Origin: Phycisphaerales bacterium
Lineage (GTDB): Bacteria; Planctomycetota; Phycisphaerae; Phycisphaerales; UBA1924
Assembly (NCBI GenBank): GCA_030149165.1
Contig: JASBRY010000009.1
Coordinates: forward strand, 62,001-126,000
Length of the DNA: 64,000 bases
Reading direction: 5' to 3'
Shown one piece after another: positions 8,646 through 18,260 of this stretch (within the stretch, counting starts at the first letter, position 1; every line of letters begins with the position of its first letter). Made by a program: the position numbers and the translations under genes. The notes beneath the pieces were generated by a model. That model was given only the letters and a program-made list of their open reading frames with translations, did no database searches and had not been told where the DNA came from.

Positions 8646-10319
8646 ATGAGCAGCAACACTACGAGTAGCAAATCATCGGACACGCACCACAAGCCTTTGG
8701 GTTTCAAAGAGACGGCGACGAGTCTGATCATCGCGTTCATGATGGCGTTTATCTTCCGCGGCTTCGTGGTCGAGGGGTTTCAGATCCCTACGGGATCGAT
8801 GGCGCCGACGCTACTTGGGAAGAATGTTCGATTCTCGAGTCCGCACAATGGGTATAACTGGACGACTGGTCCTTGGACGACGACCTCGCCGAGAAGTCGT
8901 GTGCCGGCGCGTGTGCAGGGACCGATCGAGGTGACCGATCCGATGACGGGGCTCGATCAAGCGGAGACGAATCGGAAGTTGTCGAGCGGCGATCGTGTGT
9001 TCGTGCTCAAGTATCTCCCGATGCTGCATGAGCCGGAGCGGTGGGATGTGGTGGTGTTCAAGAATCCAGGTACGCACGAGAACTACATCAAACGATTGGT
9101 CGGGCTTCCGGGCGAGCAGATCGCGTTTGTGGACGGCGATGTGTTTACACGCAGTTACATCGAGGGACAGACGAGTACTGAGGGGTGGGACTCTTGGGCC
9201 GAGGAGAGCTGGAGTGTGGCGCGCAAGAGCGAGCGCATCCAGCGGGTGATGCTGCAGGATGTTTCACATTCAAGGTACGCGCCTGTGGAGGTGACTCCAG
9301 AGTTCCGCTCTCCTTGGGATGGGGTCGGGAGCGGATGGGACGGTGTGCGGACCGATTCGAGCTATACATTCTCTGGATCGGGCGAAGCAAAACTTGTTTG
9401 GAATGGTGTTCGTCCGCTGACGGATCGCAACTCGTACAACCAGATCTTCAAGGGATTTGATTTGTACGCGAAACCTGAGATGCCGATGCAGTCGTCGTCG
9501 AACTACAGACCGTTTTATGTTTCTGATCTTGCGCTGTCGGCGGATATCCAGATGGATGACTCTGCGGTATCCGCGACTCCGATGATCTCAGCGCGAGGTC
9601 ATCAGTTCCGCGGGATTGTGGATCCGGGTGCTGGCGCGGTGCGTGTTGAAATGCGCGAGGATGTTGAGGGCGCTGAGTGGCGTGTGCTCGATTCCGGGAG
9701 CATCAGCACTCGATCGGGTGGGGTGATCGGCGTGGAGTTTTGGCACATCGATCAGGCGCTGTGGTTGTTCGTGGACGGCAAGCTCGTGTGCGGCGGAGCG
9801 GAGAAGGGCGCGTACGACATGACCCCGATCCAGAGGGCATCGGCGGCGACTGGGATGAGTCCTGAGGAGCTGGCGCGTGATCGCGAATCGGGGGATGGAA
9901 TCCGTGCGCCCGGCGTGTTGTCGCGTCCTGGGATTTATCGTCCGGCGCAGGTCGAGTGGTCGTTTGATGGTGGAGGGTTCACGCTGCACAATGTGCGCGT
10001 GCGTCGCGATATTAGCTACAAGAATATGTCGCGCGAGACGGCTCGGATCGGGATCCGAGGGGGGCATCCGAACAACTATCCCACGCTGCACGATGATGAG
10101 TTCTTTATGTGCGGCGACAACTCGGCGCGTTCACAGGATTCTCGTCTTTGGGAGGACGACTCGATTGTGCCTTGGGTGAGCGAGTTGATTGATGATCGCG
10201 CCGGGATGGTCAACGAGGACCTGATCGTGGGTAAGGCGTTTGTGGTCTATTGGCCGAGCATGCTCAAAGAGGGCAAGGCGCCGGCGCCGGACATCGGGCG
10301 CGTGCGCTGGATCTGGTAA
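8646..10319 (+). CDS. lepB: Signal peptidase I with large internal insertion
   Basis: 'IPTGSMAPTLLG' (catalytic Ser), 'YIKRLVGLPGEQI' (catalytic Lys), 'FFMCGDNSARSQDSRLW' (box E). Confidence 0.85.
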   Translation: MSSNTTSSKSSDTHHKPLGFKETATSLIIAFMMAFIFRGFVVEGFQIPTGSMAPTLLGKNVRFSSPHNGYNWTTGPWTTTSPRSRVPARVQGPIEVTDPMTGLDQAETNRKLSSGDRVFVLKYLPMLHEPERWDVVVFKNPGTHENYIKRLVGLPGEQIAFVDGDVFTRSYIEGQTSTEGWDSWAEESWSVARKSERIQRVMLQDVSHSRYAPVEVTPEFRSPWDGVGSGWDGVRTDSSYTFSGSGEAKLVWNGVRPLTDRNSYNQIFKGFDLYAKPEMPMQSSSNYRPFYVSDLALSADIQMDDSAVSATPMISARGHQFRGIVDPGAGAVRVEMREDVEGAEWRVLDSGSISTRSGGVIGVEFWHIDQALWLFVDGKLVCGGAEKGAYDMTPIQRASAATGMSPEELARDRESGDGIRAPGVLSRPGIYRPAQVEWSFDGGGFTLHNVRVRRDISYKNMSRETARIGIRGGHPNNYPTLHDDEFFMCGDNSARSQDSRLWEDDSIVPWVSELIDDRAGMVNEDLIVGKAFVVYWPSMLKEGKAPAPDIGRVRWIW

Positions 10320-10337
10320 GCCGTTCCTGAACGAGCT

Positions 10338-11288
10338 TTAGGACAAGACGATATCGAGTGATCCCATCACGCCGAGCGTGAGGGAGATGATGCCGTTGAG
10401 TGTGAAGAACGCGATGGGGATCCCGGCTTTGCCTCGCTGAGCGAGGATGATGTGCTCGTAGATGAGCAACAGCGCGGTGAGGATGATCGCGATCAGGAAG
10501 AGTGTTGAGAGTGACGAGGACTGTCTCCAGGTCTGCAGCAGCGCGAGCAGCGCGACGAGGTGGAAGAGGCGAGCGATCCAGATCGCGGACTTCCATCCGA
10601 ACTTTGCGGGGATGGAGTTGAGCTTCGCTTTGCGATCGTGCTCGAGGTCTTGGAGTGCGTAGATGATGTCGAATCCAGCGACCCAGAGCAGGACCATCAT
10701 TGCGAGTGTGAAGACTTCGGGGGTCTCAGGGAGCAGTGAAGGATTAATCGCGATCGCGGCGGCGATGGGAGACGCGGCGAGTGCTCCGCCGAGGAAGAGG
10801 TGACAGAGGAAAGTGAAGCGTTTGGTGAATGAATAGAACCCGATCCATGCGAGGACTGGGATGGCGAGTTGGGTGGGGAGCCAGTTCTCGAAGAAGAATC
10901 CGAATCCGGCGGCGGAGATGACGAACGCGATGGCGCAAGCGCTGAGGAGCAGGAATCCGTCGCGTTTGGAGAGTTGACCTGAGGCGAAGGCGCGGCGCTT
11001 GGTTCGGTCGTTCTCGGCGTCGAGATTCGCATCGGCGACGCGGTTGACGAGCATCGCCCAGGTTCGAGCGAAGACCATGCACAGGATGATGAGGGTGAGC
11101 GTGATCGGGAGGTCGGAGTAGTCGATGGTTCCCGACTCGGTTCTGGGCGCGACGATGAAGGTCGCGAGGATCGCGAAGGGGAGCGCGAACACGGAGTGAG
11201 CGAGTTTGATATCCGCGAGCGCGACGGAGATCCGGCGGGGCCAGCTCAATGTGGGTGCTTGGGTGGTGTTGGTGTTGATCATGCTCAT
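10338..11288 (-). CDS. UbiA-like polyprenyltransferase
   Basis: 'NRVADANLDAENDRTKRRAFASGQLS' and 'DIIYALQDLEHDRKAKLNSIPAKFG' aspartate-rich motifs; multiple TM helices. Confidence 0.88.
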   Translation of the reverse strand: MSMINTNTTQAPTLSWPRRISVALADIKLAHSVFALPFAILATFIVAPRTESGTIDYSDLPITLTLIILCMVFARTWAMLVNRVADANLDAENDRTKRRAFASGQLSKRDGFLLLSACAIAFVISAAGFGFFFENWLPTQLAIPVLAWIGFYSFTKRFTFLCHLFLGGALAASPIAAAIAINPSLLPETPEVFTLAMMVLLWVAGFDIIYALQDLEHDRKAKLNSIPAKFGWKSAIWIARLFHLVALLALLQTWRQSSSLSTLFLIAIILTALLLIYEHIILAQRGKAGIPIAFFTLNGIISLTLGVMGSLDIVLS

Positions 11289-11309
11289 CGAGCGGATTGT
11301 AGGGGAGGG

Positions 11310-11630
11310 CTATTTCTGTTTCAGATTTTGGGTCAGATGATCCAGGAGCGCTTGGGTGCTGTCGTACGGGGTGTCTGTAATGAGCAGAATCTTCTCGGGG
11401 TTGGTGTGTCCTGAATGGATCTCGATGGAAGATGCTTTGATCCCAAGCTCTTGAGCGATGAGCGTGCAGATCGCTTTGTTCGCTTTCCCGGCTTCGGGAG
11501 CGGCGGCAATGCGGACTTTGAGACGCTCTCCGAGCATCCCTGCGATCTGGTCACGCGAGGCGCCGGGGACGGCTTTGATTGGCAGGAGGATGTCGCTCAC
11601 GCGTATTGTTTTTTGATGGTCACTGGCACG
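11310..11630 (-). CDS. DUF167 (YggU-like) family protein
   Basis: 'KAVPGASRDQIAGMLGERLKVRIAAAPEAGKANKAICTLIAQELGI'. Confidence 0.85.
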   Translation of the reverse strand, partial: RASDHQKTIRVSDILLPIKAVPGASRDQIAGMLGERLKVRIAAAPEAGKANKAICTLIAQELGIKASSIEIHSGHTNPEKILLITDTPYDSTQALLDHLTQNLKQK

Positions 11631-13440
11631 CATTGTTGATCGCGTCGACGAAATCGAGGACATCTTGGAACTCGATGATGCCGTCGTTATTGAAGTCGGC
11701 GCTCGGGTCTTGCGTGCGGTACGCGGTCAGCATTTGGCTCGCATCGAAGTAGTTGAGCCTTGCGTCCTGATTGAGATCGGTTGGGTGGAACGCGTTGACG
11801 GTGATCTCTTGGTTTGCTGGGATGTTGTTGAGGATCGTGATTGAGCCGTCGGCCCACTGGATTTCGAGTTCATCGACTTGGGTCGCGAGTCCGAGTCCGA
11901 TGTGGGTGATGATTTCGGACTGAGACAAATAGGACGCATTGTTGTGCGTTGCATGAAGTTGTGTTTGTCCGTTGACGCTTGCGATGATCTTGGTTCCGTA
12001 TCCGTCGGGTGCGAGGCAAGGGTGTGTGGAAGTATCAAAGCGGATGCGAAGGAAGTTGGTGAACCCATCCTCGATTGCGAGGTCGTTGCGGTAGAAGCGG
12101 ACTGGTCCTTGATTATCAATAAACACGAGGTCGATGTCGCCGTCTTTATCGTGGTCGAGTGAGACGAGTCCTCTGCCGTTGATGTTGAAGAGGAGTCCGG
12201 CTTGGATGGGACGATCTGAGAAGTTGGCGTTGCCATCATTGGACCAGAATCGGGTCGTGGCGTTCGGCCAACCGGGCCAACCATTGGTTGCGATGATGTC
12301 TTGGTCGGTATCGTTATCGAAGTCTGCGGCGACGGTCCCCCAACCCCAGCCATTGTTCTGGACACCACGCGGCGCTGCTTGGTCGAAGAAGATTGGGTCG
12401 CCTTCTTGGTCAATCTGCGAGTTGAGGTAGAGGGTGTTTCCGCGAGCTTCTGTTTCAACATAGATATTCGTTTGGAACCAATCGAGCAGCCCGTCACGGT
12501 TGAAGTCTGCAACGGCAGCCCCCATCCCGTTTTCGTCTTCATTGATGTTCGATTTGTTTGTTGTGGTTCTGAAGGTGGCGCGACCGGATTCATTGACTCC
12601 ATTGTTGACAAAGAGTTCAGAAGTGCGGAAGTCAGCGGTTAGCAGGATCTCTGGGTAGCGATCACCTGTGATATCGATGATGTGTGGAGTGAATCCGCGG
12701 ATGACATCTTGGCGATCCGGAGGTGACATCGATTCATTGGTGATATCAATGAAGGTCGGTGAACCTGTTTGCATGAACTGGTTCTCGAATAGACGGTTGC
12801 CACCGTCGTTAAACTGCCAAGTTGCGACGAAGAGGTCGAGGTCTCCGTCTAGATCAATGTCACCGAACGCTGGGGTCATGCCTGCCGGGACGATGTCCAT
12901 GACAGAGTTGACACCTGACTCTACTGCGATGTTGGTGAAGGTGAAGTTGCCTTCTTTCTCCGGGCCGGAGTTAATCAGTAGTTGGCACATCCCTGGCATG
13001 GGTGCGTTCTGTTCCAAGTTTCCAAAGGTGACAAGGTAGATATCTTGATAGCCGTCATTGTTGACATCGGCGCTTGCAACGCCCATGGAGTGGGTGATCT
13101 CAGCAACACCCCATGCTTGTGCTTGTTCGGTGAAGGTTCCGTCTTGATTATTGATGTAGAGTTGGTTTGGGCTCACCCCAAGTGAAGGGATGAACAGGTC
13201 TGGGTACGAGTCGTTGTTGAAATCAGCGACACAGAGGCCGCCGGTCATTCGGTGATGTTGTCCGGGATAACCCATTCCGGTGACGGATTCCGCAGAAATC
13301 CCAACTTGTGAAGTCGCGAGCGTGTAGTTGGGATCTGATCCGAATGCGTCGTGCGGTGCGCAAGCGAGGAGCAGAGCGAAAGAAGACAGAGCATGCATGC
13401 GATCAGCGCGGAGAGATAGATTCAGAATGGGGAACTTCAT
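11620..13440 (-). CDS. CRTAC1-like secreted protein: FG-GAP repeats, ASPIC/UnbV-like region, variant dockerin-like C-terminus
   Basis: Repeated 'DFNNDSYPDLFIPS', 'DVNNDGYQDIYLV', 'DIDLDGDLDLFVA'; C-terminal 'DLNQDARLNYFDASQMLTAY...DFNNDGIIEFQDVLDFVDAINNACQ'. Confidence 0.85.
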   Translation of the reverse strand: MKFPILNLSLRADRMHALSSFALLLACAPHDAFGSDPNYTLATSQVGISAESVTGMGYPGQHHRMTGGLCVADFNNDSYPDLFIPSLGVSPNQLYINNQDGTFTEQAQAWGVAEITHSMGVASADVNNDGYQDIYLVTFGNLEQNAPMPGMCQLLINSGPEKEGNFTFTNIAVESGVNSVMDIVPAGMTPAFGDIDLDGDLDLFVATWQFNDGGNRLFENQFMQTGSPTFIDITNESMSPPDRQDVIRGFTPHIIDITGDRYPEILLTADFRTSELFVNNGVNESGRATFRTTTNKSNINEDENGMGAAVADFNRDGLLDWFQTNIYVETEARGNTLYLNSQIDQEGDPIFFDQAAPRGVQNNGWGWGTVAADFDNDTDQDIIATNGWPGWPNATTRFWSNDGNANFSDRPIQAGLLFNINGRGLVSLDHDKDGDIDLVFIDNQGPVRFYRNDLAIEDGFTNFLRIRFDTSTHPCLAPDGYGTKIIASVNGQTQLHATHNNASYLSQSEIITHIGLGLATQVDELEIQWADGSITILNNIPANQEITVNAFHPTDLNQDARLNYFDASQMLTAYRTQDPSADFNNDGIIEFQDVLDFVDAINNACQ

Positions 13441-13511
13441 GTCTATAGGGTGGCTCGCAAACGCATGGTTTCAAGCAATTTGGGTGTGTTTTGGGGTGAA
13501 TTGGGGTGAAA

Positions 13512-14456
13512 TTAGGGACTCTTGGTCGCTTGAGGCTTCTTCTTGCGTGTTTGGGCTCGGTTTGGAGCGATCGCAGTGGAAATTCCTCGTGCACTTCCAA
13601 GTTCGCGGACGGGTCCGATCTGGACGCGTTCCATCGCGGTTTTGGCGTTGTCTTTGGAGTATTCGGTCCCGATGAAGTGCCGGTTCATGGCGGTTGCGAC
13701 CACGGCGGTGGTCCCAGAGCCGAGGAACGGATCGAGGATCGTGTCGCCGGGATTCGAGGTCGAGGCGATGACACGGTGGAGGTAGGTTTCTGGGAGTTGG
13801 TTGTCGTGCTGTGGTCGTCGTTCTTTGTTGTTGCCTTGGATGCGTCCCCAGTATGGGCCGTACCACACATCCATCGGGACGCGGAGTCCGGCGGGCATCC
13901 CGTCGCGCTTGGACTCGGTGCGGGCATCGGCGTAGATGGCGCGCCGATCGGATTCCTCGAGGATCGGGTCGGGGTTCCAGGTGCGGTTGTTGGGGTCTTT
14001 CGCGAAGTAGAGCGCGTGGACCTTGGAGTTGATGAAGCGGGACTTGGTGTTCTGTCCGAAGCGGTAGTGCCAGACGCACCAGTTGATCATTGTGAGCTCG
14101 CGTGACTTGAGATGCACGACGATCTCGGCGGCCCAGTCGTCTGGGATGTTGATCCAGATCGCGCCGGTGGGTTTGAGCGCATCGACACAGAGATCGATCC
14201 AGTCGTGGGTGAACTGGAGATATTCCTCGGCGGACATCGCGCTGTCGTCCCAGACGCGATTGGATTTGGTGTTGGGGGTCTCGTGCTTGTTGTAGTCGCG
14301 GTTCCAGTTGAACGGCGGATCGGCGAAGACGAGGTCGACGGAGTGCTCTTGGACTTCCGGGATCTTGGGGAGTTGCTGTCGGCAGTCACCAACCCAGACG
14401 CGCGCGGTGGCGTTGTTCTTCAGTGTCAGGGATCGGGTTGGCTTGGTCGGGGGCAT
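13512..14456 (-). CDS. DNA methyltransferase, beta-class N6-adenine/N4-cytosine type, apparently solitary
   Basis: 'VDLVFADPPFNWNRDY' (motif IV) precedes 'GDTILDPFLGSGTTAVVA' (motif I); start MPPTKPTRS at 14456. Confidence 0.88.
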   Translation of the reverse strand: MPPTKPTRSLTLKNNATARVWVGDCRQQLPKIPEVQEHSVDLVFADPPFNWNRDYNKHETPNTKSNRVWDDSAMSAEEYLQFTHDWIDLCVDALKPTGAIWINIPDDWAAEIVVHLKSRELTMINWCVWHYRFGQNTKSRFINSKVHALYFAKDPNNRTWNPDPILEESDRRAIYADARTESKRDGMPAGLRVPMDVWYGPYWGRIQGNNKERRPQHDNQLPETYLHRVIASTSNPGDTILDPFLGSGTTAVVATAMNRHFIGTEYSKDNAKTAMERVQIGPVRELGSARGISTAIAPNRAQTRKKKPQATKSP

Positions 14457-14470
14457 GAGTTGAGTGTATT

Positions 14471-15244
14471 TCAGTTGTCGGCGTCGCGCAAGCCCCATGC
14501 GGATTGAATCATGTGGTATCCGTCTGGATCGTGCGCTCTGAGCTGATCGCGTGAGAAGGGGTAGAAGTCGTTGAATCCGAAGTACGCTTCGGTGAGTTCC
14601 GCGAAGTACTCGGTCTCGTTGTTCATCGCGTAGTGGGGGCGCGGCGTTCCTGAGATGTGGTCGACGAGGTCGTAGGTGCCTGATGCTTTGGCTTGCTCGT
14701 AGGGTTTGGTGACGAGGGGATTGTTGTATCCGAGCGTGGCGTGCTGGTATGCGTGTGCGAGCTCGTGAAGGATCATGCTGGGTTGTCCGGTGTTGACCCA
14801 GTTGACAAAGTTGGTGGTGTTGGCGATCTCGACGCCGGTCGCTTTGTCGGTGTTGTGTCCGTTGTCGGCGAGCCATTTGGGATCGGGGTGGTAGCAGGCG
14901 CAGGGGAAGCGGGGGTTGTTGTGCTCGATCCAGATGGTGGTCTGCTGGAGCGTCGCGTGGGTGTTTGGTGGGGTTTGCGCGAGCGTTTGCTTGAGCTGTC
15001 TTCGGAGGAGTTCAAGCGCTGGAGTGGTGGTGTCGGGGTTGTCCATCGCGGCTTGGGAGATGTGTACGGTGAACCCCTCGATGGTTTGGACGGTGTACTG
15101 GTCGGTGGTTTCGTGGACGAAAGGCGTGGGGACTGATTCGAGCGTTGTGTCGATCATTCTGTCGGTCGTTGGCTGGGTGGCGCACGACGCGAGTACAGCG
15201 GGCGCGAGCATGAGGGATCGGGATAGGTGGGTGAGGATGCGCAT
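14471..15244 (-). CDS. Putative lipoprotein zinc metallopeptidase
   Basis: Lipobox-like 'LASC' and HExxH in 'MILHELAHAYQH', downstream 'ETEYFAELTEAYFG'. Confidence 0.65.
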   Translation of the reverse strand: MRILTHLSRSLMLAPAVLASCATQPTTDRMIDTTLESVPTPFVHETTDQYTVQTIEGFTVHISQAAMDNPDTTTPALELLRRQLKQTLAQTPPNTHATLQQTTIWIEHNNPRFPCACYHPDPKWLADNGHNTDKATGVEIANTTNFVNWVNTGQPSMILHELAHAYQHATLGYNNPLVTKPYEQAKASGTYDLVDHISGTPRPHYAMNNETEYFAELTEAYFGFNDFYPFSRDQLRAHDPDGYHMIQSAWGLRDADN

Positions 15245-15275
15245 GGTGGTGTTTGTGGTGCTAGTCTACTGGATC

Positions 15276-16085
15276 ATGTCGGAAAGCGCAAGACAATCTG
15301 GAGAACAACTCGATCTGAGTGTGATGATTCCGTGTAGGAACAATGTGCGGACGATCGGGCGCGTGCTTGAATCGGTGCGTGGTTTGTGCTCGCAGCTTGT
15401 GGTGATCGATTCGGGATCGACGGACGGGACGCTGGAACTGGTTGAGGCGTGTAGGGAATGGTGTGAGGTCGTTCTGGTGCAGACGCACTGGCGCGGGTTC
15501 GTGCGGACCAAATCTATGGGGCTTGATGCGTGCAATCGCAGGTATGCGCTGTGGCTGGATTCGGATGAGCCGGTGAGCAGTGAGATGGCGGCGTCTGTAC
15601 GACGAGCGGTCGCGGATGGTGTTGATGCGGCGCGGGTTCAGCGCGTTGTGGAGTACAAGGGGAAGCTGCTGATGCACTCGTGGCAACCTGAGTGGCGACT
15701 AAGGCTGGTCAGGATGGATCTGGTACGCGACGGACGAGCACGATTCACAGGGATCGATCCGCATGACTATTTAGAGGTGGACAGGGATGTCCATGTGCGA
15801 GCGCTCGATGGGGTGCTCGTGCATGATTCGTTCGAGACTTTCAGCGAGCACCTTGGGAATCAGCTCCGGCTCTCGCGCACGAGCGCCCAGTCGCTCCACG
15901 CGATGGGCAGGCGCGGGAGTGTGTGGAAGATCATGACCTCCCCGATCGGAGCGTTCTTTAAGCAAGCGATCGTGAAGGGTTCATGGCGCGATGGCTACGC
16001 GGGCTGGCTCGCGGCGACCACGAGCGCGGCAGGGGCGCTGATGAAACACGCGGTGCTGTATGAGTTGGGGCGTACAGAGCAGTGA
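15276..16085 (+). CDS. Glycosyltransferase family 2
   Basis: 'LSVMIPCRNNVRTIGRVLESV', 'VVIDSGSTDGTLELVE', 'LWLDSDEPVS'. Confidence 0.88.
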   Translation: MSESARQSGEQLDLSVMIPCRNNVRTIGRVLESVRGLCSQLVVIDSGSTDGTLELVEACREWCEVVLVQTHWRGFVRTKSMGLDACNRRYALWLDSDEPVSSEMAASVRRAVADGVDAARVQRVVEYKGKLLMHSWQPEWRLRLVRMDLVRDGRARFTGIDPHDYLEVDRDVHVRALDGVLVHDSFETFSEHLGNQLRLSRTSAQSLHAMGRRGSVWKIMTSPIGAFFKQAIVKGSWRDGYAGWLAATTSAAGALMKHAVLYELGRTEQ

Positions 16086-16217
16086 TCGGTTCCTAAATAT
16101 GAGTCGCCTATCATACTTGCGTGCGTTGGCAAGGTGCTGGCGTGGTTGAAGGTGCCGAGGGTTGGTGTTGACCAGTCTGGTTCGGCGAGCGCCCTGATCG
16201 GGGCAGATAGGTTTTCA

Positions 16218-17741
16218 ATGAGCGACAAGTATCGCGACGGCGGTGGGTCCGGCAAGCGTGGGGGATCGAAGAAGGGCGGCCGAGGGGGTGGTCGCAAGGG
16301 CGGGGGACGAGGCAAACGAGAAAAAGATACACCGGAACCCAAGCGGGTCCGGACGGTCAGCGAACCTGAGGGTGGTTGGTCGGAAGAGTCGTTCCGTCTG
16401 GATATGACCTTCGCGGATCTGGGGTTGGGTGATGACATCCTCAAAGCGATCGATGAGCTTGGGTTCAAGCATCCGACGAAGATCCAGGCGGAACTTGTCC
16501 CACTGGCGCTGACGGAGGTGGACATCCTTGGTCAGGCGAAGACAGGAACAGGGAAAACGGCGAGCTTTGCACTTCCGCTGCTTGAGTTGATCGAGCCGGG
16601 GGATTCGATGAGCGCGATTATTCTGGCGCCGACGCGCGAGCTCGCGGTGCAGATCAAGCAGGACATCGAGGAGCTGGCGCCGCACACGGGATTGAGCGTG
16701 TGCGCGATCTACGGCGGACAGTCGATCAATGTGCAAGCGGATCAGTTGCGCAAGCATCCCGAGATCATTGTGGGGACTCCTGGACGCGTGCTGGACATGA
16801 TCGAGCGTGGGTTCTTGTCGCTTGAGCACATCGAGTTTGCGGTCCTCGACGAGGTGGATCGGATGCTCGACATTGGGTTCCGCGACGACATCCGCAAGAT
16901 TCTTGGGAAGTGTCCGAAGGATCGTCAGACGATTTTCGTGTCCGCGACCTTCACGCCTGAGATTGAGAAGCTGGCGCGCAAGTTCATGCAGGATCCTGTG
17001 AAGCTTGAGGTGTCCGCGGGGGCGCTGACGGTGGATCTGGTCAAGCAGGGGTATGTGACGGTTGAGCCTTGGGATAAGCGGCGGATGCTGGCGCATTTGC
17101 TGACGCACGAGGAGCCGGCGCTGACGATCGTCTTCTGTCGGATGAAGCGGACGGTGGACTCGGTAGTACGGTATCTGGAACGCAAAGAGATCCCAGCGCA
17201 CGCGATCCATGGCGATCTTTCACAGTCTAAACGCAACAATGTGATGAGCAAGTTCCGTTCAGGGGGTCTGGCGGTGCTGGTCGCGAGTGATCTTGCATCG
17301 CGCGGGATTGATGTTGAGGGGATCACGCATGTGGTCAACTACGACCTCCCTGAGGATCCGGATATTTATGTGCATCGCATCGGACGGACCGCACGCGCCG
17401 GACGCAACGGGCACGCGTGGTCGCTCGTAACTCCGGCTCAGGGATCGCTGCTGACAGAAATCGAGATGCTGGTCAACGCGGAGATCCCGAAGATGGACTA
17501 TCCGGACTTCGAACCACGCGAGCGTCCTGAGGACTGGAAGGACGAGCCGACAGGTGGTCGTCCGACTTATGAGGTCAAGGGCGTGAAGAAGGAAGCGAAG
17601 AACCGATTCGCGGAGGAGGCACCTCCTGCGGAGAAGGCTATGAGCGATGCGGAGAAAGCCGCGAAGTTCCCTGGAGGGGTGGTTCCGGCGAAGCGTCCTC
17701 CGCGCGTGATGCGTGGCAAGACGCGGACTCGCGGGCGTTGA
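16218..17741 (+). CDS. DEAD-box RNA helicase with RGG-like N-terminus
   Basis: 'AKTGTGKTASFALP', 'PTRELAVQIKQD', 'VLDEVDRMLDIGF' (motif II is DEVD), 'SATF', 'HRIGRTARAGR'. Confidence 0.93.
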   Translation: MSDKYRDGGGSGKRGGSKKGGRGGGRKGGGRGKREKDTPEPKRVRTVSEPEGGWSEESFRLDMTFADLGLGDDILKAIDELGFKHPTKIQAELVPLALTEVDILGQAKTGTGKTASFALPLLELIEPGDSMSAIILAPTRELAVQIKQDIEELAPHTGLSVCAIYGGQSINVQADQLRKHPEIIVGTPGRVLDMIERGFLSLEHIEFAVLDEVDRMLDIGFRDDIRKILGKCPKDRQTIFVSATFTPEIEKLARKFMQDPVKLEVSAGALTVDLVKQGYVTVEPWDKRRMLAHLLTHEEPALTIVFCRMKRTVDSVVRYLERKEIPAHAIHGDLSQSKRNNVMSKFRSGGLAVLVASDLASRGIDVEGITHVVNYDLPEDPDIYVHRIGRTARAGRNGHAWSLVTPAQGSLLTEIEMLVNAEIPKMDYPDFEPRERPEDWKDEPTGGRPTYEVKGVKKEAKNRFAEEAPPAEKAMSDAEKAAKFPGGVVPAKRPPRVMRGKTRTRGR

Positions 17742-17772
17742 TCTCTGGTTAGGGAGTAGGATCGAGTTATGA

Positions 17773-17802
17773 AAAAACCCGAGCAGGTCGCTCGGGCTTT
17801 TT
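17773..17802. terminator. Bidirectional Rho-independent terminator between convergent helicase and HU genes
   Basis: AAAAAA-CCCGAGC-aggtc-GCTCGGG-CTTTTT. Confidence 0.85.
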
Positions 17803-17822
17803 GATTGTGCTTGTGGGGCGGC

Positions 17823-18260
17823 TCAGCTGGATGTGACGGCTTCTTCGCGGCTGATGGAGCCGATGATCGCTGGAGCGGTGCCTTTGGTGACATGGACCTT
17901 TGGTTCGCTCTGGCGGTCCGCTGAGCGGGCGTGCTGGACGGCGTTGGTGTCCGACTTCTTGTCGGTCGCAGGCGGAGTCGCTTCGAGGCACTCACGCATG
18001 CGGCGTCCGGCTTTGAACTTCACGGTGCGCTTCGCTGGGACAGGGACGCGTTCGAGGGTTTTGGGGTTTTGGGCCATGCGCGGGGCGCGTTGTTTGACTT
18101 CAAAGACACCGAAATCGCGGAACTCGAGGCGGTTTCCCTCTCCGATTTCATCGATGACCTGATCAAGAAACTCTTGGATGATCTGCTTTGCGACGACGCG
18201 TTTGTGTCCTGTGCGTTGTGCGATTTGGTCAACCAGTGCTTTCTTGGTGATGGTTTTCAT
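17823..18260 (-). CDS. HU family DNA-binding protein with C-terminal extension
   Basis: 'MKTITKKALVDQIAQRTGHKRVVAKQIIQEFLDQVIDEIGEGNRLEFRDFGVFEVKQRAPRMAQNPKT...VKFKAGRRM'. Confidence 0.93.
   Translation of the reverse strand: MKTITKKALVDQIAQRTGHKRVVAKQIIQEFLDQVIDEIGEGNRLEFRDFGVFEVKQRAPRMAQNPKTLERVPVPAKRTVKFKAGRRMRECLEATPPATDKKSDTNAVQHARSADRQSEPKVHVTKGTAPAIIGSISREEAVTSS

Noticed and set aside
11727-12611. 294-aa minus-strand ORF overlapping the CRTAC1-like gene
   Set aside because: Ser/Thr/Pro/Arg-rich alternate frame within a gene with clear FG-GAP motifs.
16215-17210. 331-aa antisense ORF opposite the DEAD-box helicase
   Set aside because: His/Arg/Leu-rich antisense artifact of codon bias; no recognisable domain.
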